DNA from: Bradyrhizobium sediminis
GTDB lineage: Bacteria; Pseudomonadota; Alphaproteobacteria; Rhizobiales; Xanthobacteraceae
Direction of reading: 5' to 3'
DNA: 64,000 bases
NCBI RefSeq assembly: GCF_018736105.1
Contig: NZ_CP076135.1
Location: forward strand, 620,001 to 684,000
In this document: in pieces, positions 8,346-15,479 of the stretch
Layout: the number at the start of each line of letters is the position of its first letter
How positions within the stretch are numbered: position 1 is the stretch's first letter
The notes under the pieces: generated by a model
The model's input: the letters and a program-made list of their open reading frames with translations, nothing else
What the model was told of the DNA's origin: nothing
Database searches by the model: none
Position numbers and translations under genes: made by a program

Positions 8346-9617
8346 ATGACCGAGCAAACGACGCCCAAGGGCGCCTGGAAGATCACGTTTCTCCTGTTTC
8401 TGTTCATGCTGGTCAATTTCGCCGACAAGATCGTGGTCGGCCTCGCCGGCGCGCCGATCATGGACGAATTGAAACTGCAGCCGGAGCAGTTCGGCCTGCT
8501 CGGCTCCTCGTTCTTCCTGCTGTTCTCGATTTCGGCGATCGTGGTCGGCTTCATCGTCAACCGCGTTGCCACCCGCTGGGTGCTGCTGGCGATGGCGGTG
8601 ATATGGTCGCTGGCACAGTTCCCGATGGTCGGCACCGTTAGTTTCACCACGCTGTTGATCTGCCGCGTAATCCTCGGCGCCGGCGAGGGGCCGGCGTTTT
8701 CGGTGGCGGCGCATGCGGTCTACAAGTGGTTTCCCGACGAGAAGCGCACGCTGCCGACCGCGATCCTGTCGCAGGGCTCCGCGTTCGGCGTGATCCTCGC
8801 AGTGCCGGCGCTGAACTGGATCATCGTCAATCACAGCTGGCACTATGCCTTCGGCGCGCTTGGCGTCGTCGGCCTGATGTGGGTGGTGGCGTGGATGGTC
8901 ATGGGCAAGGAAGGCCCGCTGGTGCAGACCGTGGCGATGGCGGCGGCCGATCCCCGCGTGCCCTATTTCCAGCTCCTGACCTCGCGCACCTTCATCGGCT
9001 GCTGCGCCGCGACCTTCGGCGCCTATTGGGCGCTGTCGCTCGGGCTGACCTGGTTTACGCCCTTCATCGTCAAGGGCCTCGGCTTCTCGCAGAAGGACGC
9101 CGGGTGGATTTCGGTGCTGCCATGGGTGTTCGGCGCCGTCGTCGTGCTGCTGACGGGGTGGATTTCGCAGGTGATGCTGACGCGCGGCTTCACCACCCGC
9201 GGCGCCCGCGGCGTGCTCGGTTCGGTGCCGCTGATCGTCGGCGGCGTGATCCTCGCGGCTCTCCCGCATGTCAACGGCGCCGGCCTGCAGATTGCCTTTC
9301 TGGTGATCGGCTCCGGGCTCTGCGGCTCGATCTATGTGGTCTGTCCGCCGATGCTCGGCGAGTTCACGCCGGTGCAGCAGCGCGGCGCCGTGATCGCGAT
9401 CTACGGCGCGATCTATACGCTGGCGGGCATCCTGGCGCCGTTCGTAATGGGTAGCGTGATCCAGCACGCCGCGGTGCCGCTCGACGGCTATATGATCGGC
9501 TTCAGGATCAACGCCGTGGTCCTCGTGGTCTCGGGATTGCTCGGCCTGCTGCTGCTATGGCCCAACACCGAGCGCGCGCGGCTGATGGCCCTGGCCGCGC
9601 AGCCGAAGTTCGCTTGA
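8346..9617 (+). CDS. MFS transporter, anion:cation symporter (ACS)-like
   Basis: Inner-membrane transporter of 423 residues with twelve predicted helices. The loop motif after TM2 is degenerate (FIVNRVATRWVLL), and TM4 carries RVILGAGEGPAFSVAAHAVYKWFP, the RxxxGxxEgp pattern typical of the ACS subfamily that takes up organic anions such as tartrate, phthalate or hydroxybenzoate. The ATG follows GGGAGAAGGC, a strong ribosome site. It is monocistronic and is followed by a palindrome that separates it from the convergent amidohydrolase gene. The substrate is not readable from the sequence; an organic acid or an N-acyl amino acid is plausible. Confidence 0.85.
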   Translation: MTEQTTPKGAWKITFLLFLFMLVNFADKIVVGLAGAPIMDELKLQPEQFGLLGSSFFLLFSISAIVVGFIVNRVATRWVLLAMAVIWSLAQFPMVGTVSFTTLLICRVILGAGEGPAFSVAAHAVYKWFPDEKRTLPTAILSQGSAFGVILAVPALNWIIVNHSWHYAFGALGVVGLMWVVAWMVMGKEGPLVQTVAMAAADPRVPYFQLLTSRTFIGCCAATFGAYWALSLGLTWFTPFIVKGLGFSQKDAGWISVLPWVFGAVVVLLTGWISQVMLTRGFTTRGARGVLGSVPLIVGGVILAALPHVNGAGLQIAFLVIGSGLCGSIYVVCPPMLGEFTPVQQRGAVIAIYGAIYTLAGILAPFVMGSVIQHAAVPLDGYMIGFRINAVVLVVSGLLGLLLLWPNTERARLMALAAQPKFA

Positions 9618-9635
9618 GGCCACGAACATAACAGC

Positions 9636-9661
9636 GTCGTCCCTGCGTTCGCAGGGACGAC
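9636..9661. repeat. Perfect palindrome between convergent genes
   Basis: Twelve-base arms GTCGTCCCTGCG and CGCAGGGACGAC flank a TT loop. It sits between the ends of the MFS gene and the amidohydrolase gene and could act as a bidirectional terminator. The sequence is of the REP-like kind often found between Bradyrhizobium genes (recognition from memory). Confidence 0.6.
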
Positions 9662-9675
9662 ACCGAGTGTGCGTC

Positions 9676-11397
9676 CTACTGCAATCCGCCCTGCGCGCCG
9701 CGCACCAGCCGGCCCGGCCGCGCGCCGGTGGCAGCACCTCCGCGTTGCGTCACCACGCCTGACACGATGGTGGCGTCATAGCCGTCGACCTGCTGCAGCA
9801 AACGGCGGCCGCCGACGGGCAAGTCGTAATGCACCTTCGGCGGATGCAGATGCAGTTTGTCGTAATCGATGACGTTGAGATCGGCCTTGTAGCCGGGTGC
9901 GATCACGCCGCGGTCGGTGAGGCCGACCGACAGCGCGGTCTTGCGCGACTGCGCGGCCACCACGAACGGGATCGACAGTTTTTCACCGCGGCTGCGATCT
10001 CGCGTCCAGTGCGTCAACAGATAGGTCGGGAAGCTGGCGTCGCAGATGATGCCGCAATGCGCGCCGCCGTCGGAGAGGCCCGGCACTGCATTCGGATCGG
10101 TCAGCATCTCGCGGGTGGCATCAAGATTGCCGTCGGCGTAATTCAGGAACGGCACATAGAGCATGCCGCGGCCGTCGTCCGACAGCATGGCCTCATAGGC
10201 CAGTTCTTCCGGCTGACGGCCCTCGCGGCGGGCCCGTGCGCCCAGCGCGTTTTCCGGCGGCTGCTCGTAATCCGGGGGATCGCCGAGCAGATACATCTTG
10301 TCGTAGTTCGGCCGGAAGAACAGCGGGTCGTCGGTCGAGGTCGGCGTCTCGCTCAGGATCGCGGCGCGGACGTCGGGCTGATGCAGGCGCTTCAATCGCT
10401 CCGCCAGCGGCAGGTTCGCAATCGCGCGATAGCTCAGATGGGTCTGGAACGGGTTGCGCGACAGTTCGAGGCCAAGCAGCAGCCCGACCGGGCGCGCGGC
10501 GATCTGTGCGGTGATCGACAGCCCGCGCGCGGAAGCCTCGTTGATGGTGTCGAGCGTCTGGCGCCAGCGCCGCGGCGCCCTGTCGTTCTGGGTGATGGAA
10601 AACGACACCGGGATCCCGGTGTTCTCGGCCACCCGCAGCATCATCGGCAGGTCTTCATGGATGGTCGACAGATCGAGCACGAACTGGAACACACTGCGGC
10701 CGGTCTTCTGCATGGCGCCGGCGATCGCCGTCAGTTCGTCCTCGCCGGCCTTCAGCGTCGGGGTGAAGTCGCCGGTGGAGGTGCGGTGGTTGAGGGTGCG
10801 CGAGGTCGAAAATCCCAGCGCGCCGGCGCGCACGGCATCGCCGGCCAGCGCCGCCATGGCGGCGTTGTCTTCGGCGGTCGCCGGATCGCGGCGTGCGCCG
10901 CGTTCGCCCATCACATAGACGCGCAACGCGGCGTGCGGCAGTTGCGCGCCGATATCCATGTCGAAGCGGCGCTGCGACAGCCAGTCCATGTAGTCCGGAA
11001 AACTCTCCCAGGCCCAGGGGATGCCGGCGCTCAAGACCGGCTCGGGAATGTCCTCGACGCCTTCCATCAGCTGGATCAGCCGCTGATGATCCGACGGTCT
11101 GCACGGCGCGAAGCCGACGCCGCAATTGCCCATGATCGCTGACGTGACGCCGTTCTGCGACGACGGCGTGATGTCCTGGCTCCAGGTGACCTGCCCGTCA
11201 TAATGGGTGTGAACGTCGACGAAGCCCGGCGTCACCAGTTTGCCGCGGGCGTCGATCTCTTCCTTGCCCCGGCCTGCGACCTTGCCGACCTCGGTGATGC
11301 GGCCGCCGGTGACGGCGACATCCGCCTCGAACAGGTCGCCGCCGAGGCCGTCGGCGATATTGCCGCCACGAATCACGAGGTCTGGATCGGAGGCCAT
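9676..11397 (-). CDS. N-acyl-D-amino-acid deacylase-like amidohydrolase
   Basis: Metal-dependent amidohydrolase of 573 residues. The N-terminal beta domain is followed by the metal site VDVHTHYDGQ (HxH) near residue 63, then the family block GNCGVGFAPC, a central TIM barrel, the GGAHCG region near residue 440, and the C-terminal GYKADLNVIDYD typical of the amidohydrolase_3 / D-aminoacylase group. Members hydrolyse N-acyl-D-amino acids or related amides in the cytoplasm. ATG at 11397 has GGGA eight bases upstream; the ATG at 11406 directly abuts that site. The MFS genes on either side suggest uptake of the substrate (inference). The D-aminoacylase subfamily is likely, but the exact substrate is unknown. 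Confidence 0.82.
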   Translation of the reverse strand: MASDPDLVIRGGNIADGLGGDLFEADVAVTGGRITEVGKVAGRGKEEIDARGKLVTPGFVDVHTHYDGQVTWSQDITPSSQNGVTSAIMGNCGVGFAPCRPSDHQRLIQLMEGVEDIPEPVLSAGIPWAWESFPDYMDWLSQRRFDMDIGAQLPHAALRVYVMGERGARRDPATAEDNAAMAALAGDAVRAGALGFSTSRTLNHRTSTGDFTPTLKAGEDELTAIAGAMQKTGRSVFQFVLDLSTIHEDLPMMLRVAENTGIPVSFSITQNDRAPRRWRQTLDTINEASARGLSITAQIAARPVGLLLGLELSRNPFQTHLSYRAIANLPLAERLKRLHQPDVRAAILSETPTSTDDPLFFRPNYDKMYLLGDPPDYEQPPENALGARARREGRQPEELAYEAMLSDDGRGMLYVPFLNYADGNLDATREMLTDPNAVPGLSDGGAHCGIICDASFPTYLLTHWTRDRSRGEKLSIPFVVAAQSRKTALSVGLTDRGVIAPGYKADLNVIDYDKLHLHPPKVHYDLPVGGRRLLQQVDGYDATIVSGVVTQRGGAATGARPGRLVRGAQGGLQ

Positions 11398-11486
11398 GCG
11401 TTTCATCCCGGATTTGAATTGTTATTGCCGCATCATGGGTTGTCGCTCGATGCTGTCAACCGCACGGGATGAGGTTCAGGAATGCG

Positions 11487-12698
11487 TCAGGCGGGGCGGG
11501 CCTGCGGTTTGCGGCCGGTGGCCAGCGCCAGCAGCACCGTCAGGATCATGAAGACGACGGAAGCGCCGAACACCCAGTGCGGCATGCTCTGGTCCATGAT
11601 CCAGCCGAACAGCAGCGGACCGAGGATGCCGCTGAAGTTGAAGCCGGTGGAGACGATGCCGAAGGCGCGGCCGGCCGCGCCGGGCGGCGCCGCGTCGCGG
11701 ACCATCATGTCGCGCGACGGCGCGATCACGCCGCCGAGGAATCCGGCGATCGCCATCATCGCCGTCAGCAGCAGCGACGGCAGCGTGACCGTCGCGATGA
11801 TCAGCACGATCATCGCATTGATGGCGAAACAGCCGGCGGCAACCTGACCGTGACGCCTCGTGCGGTCGGCGAGATAGCCGCCGGCCAGTACGCCGATGGC
11901 GCTGGCGGCGAGATAGGCGGTGAGCGCCATATTGGCTGCCGAGAACGACGCGCCATAGCCGCTCATCAGCGCGACCACGCCGAAATTGCTGATGCCGGCG
12001 TTGGACAGGCCAAGCAGCATGAAGAAGATCGTCAGCACGATGATAGCAGGCGTGATGATGTTCTGCTTCGGCGCATGCACGCCATCGATCTTGCGGTCGG
12101 CGGCGCTGGCGTCGGGCAGGCCCATCGCGATCAGCAGTAGCGCCGCCAGCGGCCCCACCGCGCCGGCTACGATCAGCGCGCCGAGCCCGCCGACGGTCGC
12201 CACCAGTGCGGCGATGATGGCGGGCGCCACCGCGCCGCCCAAGAATCCCGCAAAGGTGTGGATCGAAAAGGCGCGTCCCATACGTGCCTCGTCCATATGC
12301 GCCGACAGGATCGCGTAATCGGCCGGATGATAGACGCTGTTGGCGAGGCCGAGCAGCGCGGCGCTGACGATCAGCCAGAAATAGCTCAACTGCAGGCCGA
12401 GCATGATCAGTGCGCAGCCGCCGAGCGTGAGGCCCATCAGCAGGACCTTGCGGGCGCCGATATGGTCGGCGAGGTATCCGGTCGGCGCCTGCGTCAGGCC
12501 GGAGACGACGCCGAACACGGTGAGCGCGAAACCGAGCTCGATATAGCCGACGCCGAGCTGCTCCTTGAGGAACGGGAACAGCATCGGCAGCACGAACAGA
12601 TGAAAATGGCTGACCCAATGGGCGATCGAGATCGCCACCAGCGTGCGCAGCGAGGTGTCCGACTTCGCTTGTTGCGGTGCGGCCAGAATGTCGGCCAT
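11487..12698 (-). CDS. MFS transporter, fosmidomycin-resistance-like
   Basis: Transporter of 403 residues with twelve predicted membrane helices in two six-helix bundles. The loop after TM2 reads GYLADHIGARKVLL and the equivalent second-half loop GGYLADRTRRHGQV, both fitting the MFS signature. TM4 contains LANSVYHPADYAILSAHM, very similar to the YHPA block of the Fsr (fosmidomycin resistance) subgroup. ATG at 12698 was chosen; the longer frame begins at TTG 12737 and adds a polar tail. It lies 89 bases downstream of the amidohydrolase start, on the same strand, and would be read before it. The substrate is unknown. Confidence 0.83.
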   Translation of the reverse strand: MADILAAPQQAKSDTSLRTLVAISIAHWVSHFHLFVLPMLFPFLKEQLGVGYIELGFALTVFGVVSGLTQAPTGYLADHIGARKVLLMGLTLGGCALIMLGLQLSYFWLIVSAALLGLANSVYHPADYAILSAHMDEARMGRAFSIHTFAGFLGGAVAPAIIAALVATVGGLGALIVAGAVGPLAALLLIAMGLPDASAADRKIDGVHAPKQNIITPAIIVLTIFFMLLGLSNAGISNFGVVALMSGYGASFSAANMALTAYLAASAIGVLAGGYLADRTRRHGQVAAGCFAINAMIVLIIATVTLPSLLLTAMMAIAGFLGGVIAPSRDMMVRDAAPPGAAGRAFGIVSTGFNFSGILGPLLFGWIMDQSMPHWVFGASVVFMILTVLLALATGRKPQARPA

Positions 12699-12899
12699 CT
12701 TGAACTGAAACCCCGTTTGAGATGAACGGCCCGGCAAGGCAGGGCAAATTATCGGCTGGGCCGGTTATTTGTCCATGAATATGGCTGCATGGCAGCCCTC
12801 GCGAGGGGCACGGGAACGGCGAAATTCGGGAAGACTAAGCCGCTTGAGCTGCGATCGAAATTCGCCGCGCCCTCCGATTTCGGACTTAAGGAGGCTTCT

Positions 12900-13076
12900 C
12901 TACAACGGCTCGTCGTCGTCGCCGCTGCGGTCGCGCTTCGGCGTGGCGATGTCGCCATCCTCGAAGTCGTCATCGTCGGCCGGCGCCGGCGGTGGCTTCT
13001 TCTTCGATTTGCCGTCGTCCTTGTTCGGACGTTCGGTCTTTTTCTTGATTCCACCCATTTTCCCGATTCCACCCAT
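12900..13076 (-). CDS. Small highly charged protein, function unknown
   Basis: Predicted protein of 58 residues made almost entirely of charged residues, glycine and proline. A basic block GGIKKKTERPNKDDGKSKKK is followed by PPPAPA and an acidic block DDDDFEDGD, with DDDEPL at the end. It has no hydrophobic core and is probably disordered. The ATG at 13076 follows AAAGGGA with five-base spacing, a good ribosome site; an in-frame GTG at 13103 is an alternative. I do not recognise the family. It belongs to a run of four tiny charged proteins between 12.9 and 14.3 kb. Confidence 0.5.
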   Translation of the reverse strand: MGGIGKMGGIKKKTERPNKDDGKSKKKPPPAPADDDDFEDGDIATPKRDRSGDDDEPL

Positions 13077-13215
13077 GTCATTCCCTTTGATCGGGTCGGT
13101 CACATCGGCGGATCGACCTCAATGTCACCGCCTTTTGCTGGGCATATTAGCCCCAATCCGACAAATTTTTCCTGCCTTTTTCCGTTGTTAGGTGTAAACG
13201 GAGGCATAACCCCGA

Positions 13216-13319
13216 GCATGATCCAGAAAATGGAGACCCTCAGGACAAACGCGTAGCGTTTGCCCCGGGCATGCTCAAACAACAGATGAGATCATGATCC
13301 CGTTCAATCGGATCATGAT
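13216..13319. repeat. Dispersed palindromic repeat (GATCATG type)
   Basis: Contains CGAGCATGATCC near its left end and, at 13291-13319, ATCATGATCC and GGATCATGAT as perfect 10-base arms around CGTTCAATC. It lies directly before the small gene at 13331 and may carry part of its leader. Repeats of this form are common between genes in Bradyrhizobium and related genera (known from the genus, not tested here). Confidence 0.6.
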
Positions 13320-13330
13320 TTGGAGCCAAG

Positions 13331-13576
13331 ATGAAAAAGCCGAAGATCGAAGCCGTCGAAGAACAGCAGCCTCGCAAGATCCTGCGCGCCGATAAAGCGC
13401 CGACCACCGGGTACTCGCTGGTCGTGGACGGTCACTTCAAGTCGCACCACGACACCGTCGAGGCCGCCGAAGAAGCGGGCATGGCACTGAAGAACAAGTT
13501 CCCGATGCTCCAGGTGCAGGTCTACGATGCCGCGACCAAGACGCGGTCGATGGTGCAATGGCCGGTGCCGGCGTAG
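13331..13576 (+). CDS. Small conserved-looking protein, function unknown
   Basis: Predicted protein of 81 residues. A lysine-rich N-terminus (MKKPKIEAVEEQQPRKILRA) is followed by a compact region that looks like an alternating alpha/beta fold: YSLVVDGHFKSHHDTVEAAEEAGMALKNKF forms a strand and a helix, and MLQVQVYDAATKTRSMVQWP a final pair of strands. ATG is preceded by TTGGAGCCAAG, a good ribosome site. GC-rich third positions agree with a real gene. I do not recognise a named family. No membrane segment or signal peptide is present, so it is likely cytoplasmic. Confidence 0.65.
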   Translation: MKKPKIEAVEEQQPRKILRADKAPTTGYSLVVDGHFKSHHDTVEAAEEAGMALKNKFPMLQVQVYDAATKTRSMVQWPVPA

Positions 13577-13595
13577 TGCATTGCACTGTGCTGGG

Positions 13596-13694
13596 CTCAT
13601 CCTTCGAGACGGCGCGTCGCGCCTCCTCAGGATGAGGTCTACCAGACCCTCATGGTGAGGAGCGCGGCAACGCCGCGCGTCTCGAACCATGAGG
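13596..13694. repeat. Dispersed repeat family A, copy 1
   Basis: The repeat starts CTCATCCTTCGAGAC, carries CCTCAGGATGAGG and ACCCTCATGGTGAGGAGC, and ends CGTCTCGAACCATGAGG. The same building blocks recur at 20848, 35026, 43210 and 55846. The copies fill gaps between genes and could fold into long hairpins. Confidence 0.75.
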
Positions 13695-13730
13695 CCGGGC
13701 AGGTGCGACCAGGCAATCTGCTCTCGTGGT

Positions 13731-14015
13731 TTAAGTGCGGCGTCCGCCGCTCTGCTGGCTCGCCAGCCAATCCGACAGCGCCGGGGCTTTTTCGCCCGAC
13801 TTCTTCGGTGATTTGGCGCGCGTCGTTTTCGCGGCGGGAGGTCGCGGCGGCTCGGCGGCTTCGCGGGCGAGCCGCAGTGCTTTCAGCCTGGCCATGTTGT
13901 CGAGCACGGCTTTCGTTGCGGCGTCGCGCTCGGTGCCGCCGGCCCTGGCCTGGCTTGCTGCGCGCGTAGCCTTGTTGAAACGCGCATCGGCGCGGTCGCG
14001 ATCTTCTTTGGTCAT
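13731..14015 (-). CDS. Small basic protein B of a tandem related pair
   Basis: Predicted protein of 94 residues, rich in Ala, Arg and Lys. Its centre has NMARLKALRLAREAAEPPRP, followed by a basic low-complexity tail (AAKTTRAKSPKKSGEKAP) like that of histone-H1-like bacterial proteins, and a short end LSDWLASQQSGGRRT. The core RLKALRLAREAAE matches DLRALRLAKEAAD in the gene just upstream, so the two are probably diverged duplicates. Its ATG immediately follows the TAG stop of that gene with no base between, implying translational coupling. I do not recognise a named family. Confidence 0.6.
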   Translation of the reverse strand: MTKEDRDRADARFNKATRAASQARAGGTERDAATKAVLDNMARLKALRLAREAAEPPRPPAAKTTRAKSPKKSGEKAPALSDWLASQQSGGRRT

Positions 14016-14255
14016 CTAGCTCGTTTTCTTTTTCTTGGGTTTGGCCTTGGCCTTTACCTTCGGCTCCGGCGGGTTCTCTCGGTCGGCGGCTTCCTTTGCC
14101 AGTCGCAGCGCGCGCAGGTCCGCCGTCCGCTTCCGAATCGCGATGTCGGCCGCCGCGATATCGGCCATCGCCTTGATGCCTTCGGCATTCTGGGCGGCCT
14201 TTCGGCTCAGTCTGATCTCTCTCAGTTCGGCCGGCGTTTTCGGTTCGTCGTTCAT
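14016..14255 (-). CDS. Small basic protein A of a tandem related pair
   Basis: Predicted protein of 79 residues. It has an N-terminal helical segment (TPAELREIRLSRKAAQNAEG), a second helical segment DLRALRLAKEAADRE shared with the next gene, and a strongly basic tail KVKAKAKPKKKKTS. ATG at 14255 follows TTGAGGCACCCG (GAGG with seven-base spacing); the frame extends to 14285 without a better start. Highly basic tails on small helical proteins suggest nucleic-acid contact, but this is inference only. No signal peptide or membrane segment is seen. Confidence 0.6.
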   Translation of the reverse strand: MNDEPKTPAELREIRLSRKAAQNAEGIKAMADIAAADIAIRKRTADLRALRLAKEAADRENPPEPKVKAKAKPKKKKTS

Positions 14256-14379
14256 CGGGTGCCTCAAATTCACGGCGCCCAGCATGGGTGCAGCAACCTG
14301 TCCAATACACTATATATGCATCTGGACAGGGCAAGTTTAGGCCGCCTTTCGGAGCAAAAGAGCCGCTTTTCGGCCCAAA

Positions 14380-15384
14380 TCAGCGATCGTGGTGAAGCTC
14401 GGCTTCGTCCGCGTCGCTCTCGAGGCCAGCCGGATCGAAGTTCTCGATCCAGGACTGCAAGGCCGGCGAGAGGTGTCCGGCGGCCTTCATCTGCCGCAAG
14501 GCGATCCGGATCGTGGTGCGGCCATGGCGGTCCTGCGCCAGCGCCGATGGCGGCTCGTTGGCATCGATCGCTTCCACGATGCGCCGCTTGATCGCCGAGG
14601 TCTCGGGCTGTCCGAACCGCTCGATCATTTCCTGAAACGAATCATGGCGGGCCGCGTCGAACGGCCGGGGCTCGCCCAACCCATCGCGCGCCGGATGCGG
14701 CGGATAGAGATGCGCGCAGGGAACCCAGCCCTCGGGGATCGGCTCGGTCGCGGGATGGGTCCGGCCGCTCTTCAACAGCTTCGGCAGGACATGGGTGTGC
14801 GGCCCGTCGGGGCTTTTTCCCGAAGCGTGCGGAATCGGCTGATAGACCTCGATCCGGCCGAGCCGGCTGATGAAGACGCGGTACGGATTGGAGGCCAGAA
14901 TCAATCCCATCGCGGGATTGCCGGGCTCGAACACCGCCCGGCCGGCGTGCCGGCGCAATTGTGCCGCGGTGTCGCTATCGCCGACGCGGACGCAGAAATC
15001 CGCATGTGGCGCGCCGAGGCCGAGATCGAACAGAACCGATTCGCGATCCTCCGCGCGCAGGGCGTCGCGGTCGGCGCCGAGTTCGGTCAGCACGGTCCGG
15101 CCGCCCATCGCGCCATCGTCGTCGGCCAGGCACAGCGCGATCCGCTGATTCCAGCCCGATTTGGTGATGCTCTCGGAGGCGAGCGGCCGGTTGCGCGGAT
15201 GATGCCTGATGATGATGCCGCCGCGCGGCGTGACGGCCGACACGGCGTCGTCGGCCTGCCGCAGTGCGACCGGCTCATCGCGGGCGCGCGCGAACTCGGC
15301 GATGGCGCCGAAGGTGCCGAGGCTCCATTGCGTATCGGAATCGGCGATCGCCCTGTGCAGCAGATCGATCGTCGCAGCCGTCAT
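14380..15384 (-). CDS. Uncharacterised protein in the B12-receptor operon
   Basis: Predicted cytoplasmic protein of 334 residues, mostly charged, without signal peptide or membrane helix. Visible blocks are RGGIIIRHHPRNRPLASES, GWNQRIALCLADDDGAMGG and GLILASNPYRVFISRLGRIE, then a Pro/His-rich part with HTHVLPKLLKSGRTHPA and HLYPPHPARD, and a helical end. HTHVLPKLL with nearby His residues could bind a metal, but no known catalytic motif is clear. It follows the btuB-like receptor on the same strand, with 95 bases between them holding a strong hairpin, so it may belong to the riboswitch-controlled unit. Start taken at 15384 with GGGAGA upstream; 15405 is the alternative. I do not recognise the family with confidence. 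Confidence 0.7.
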   Translation of the reverse strand: MTAATIDLLHRAIADSDTQWSLGTFGAIAEFARARDEPVALRQADDAVSAVTPRGGIIIRHHPRNRPLASESITKSGWNQRIALCLADDDGAMGGRTVLTELGADRDALRAEDRESVLFDLGLGAPHADFCVRVGDSDTAAQLRRHAGRAVFEPGNPAMGLILASNPYRVFISRLGRIEVYQPIPHASGKSPDGPHTHVLPKLLKSGRTHPATEPIPEGWVPCAHLYPPHPARDGLGEPRPFDAARHDSFQEMIERFGQPETSAIKRRIVEAIDANEPPSALAQDRHGRTTIRIALRQMKAAGHLSPALQSWIENFDPAGLESDADEAELHHDR

Positions 15385-15442
15385 CGCTCGATATTCTCCC
15401 GGCATTTAGGCCGGCAGAATATCGTCTGGTTCGATCAGTACA

Positions 15443-15471
15443 AGCCGGTCCGGGCAGAGCCCGGACCGGCT
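15443..15471 (-). terminator. Strong hairpin after the btuB-like gene
   Basis: AGCCGGTCCGGG and CCCGGACCGGCT are perfect 12-base arms around a five-base loop. It begins nine bases after the receptor stop. On the minus strand it is followed by TGTACTGATC rather than a T-run, so it may be a partial terminator or an RNA-stability element. Confidence 0.5.
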
Positions 15472-15479
15472 ATGGTGTC

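Noticed and set aside
8121..9467. Open frame of 448 codons on the minus strand
   Set aside because: Antisense to the MFS transporter gene; low-complexity His, Arg and Asp content.
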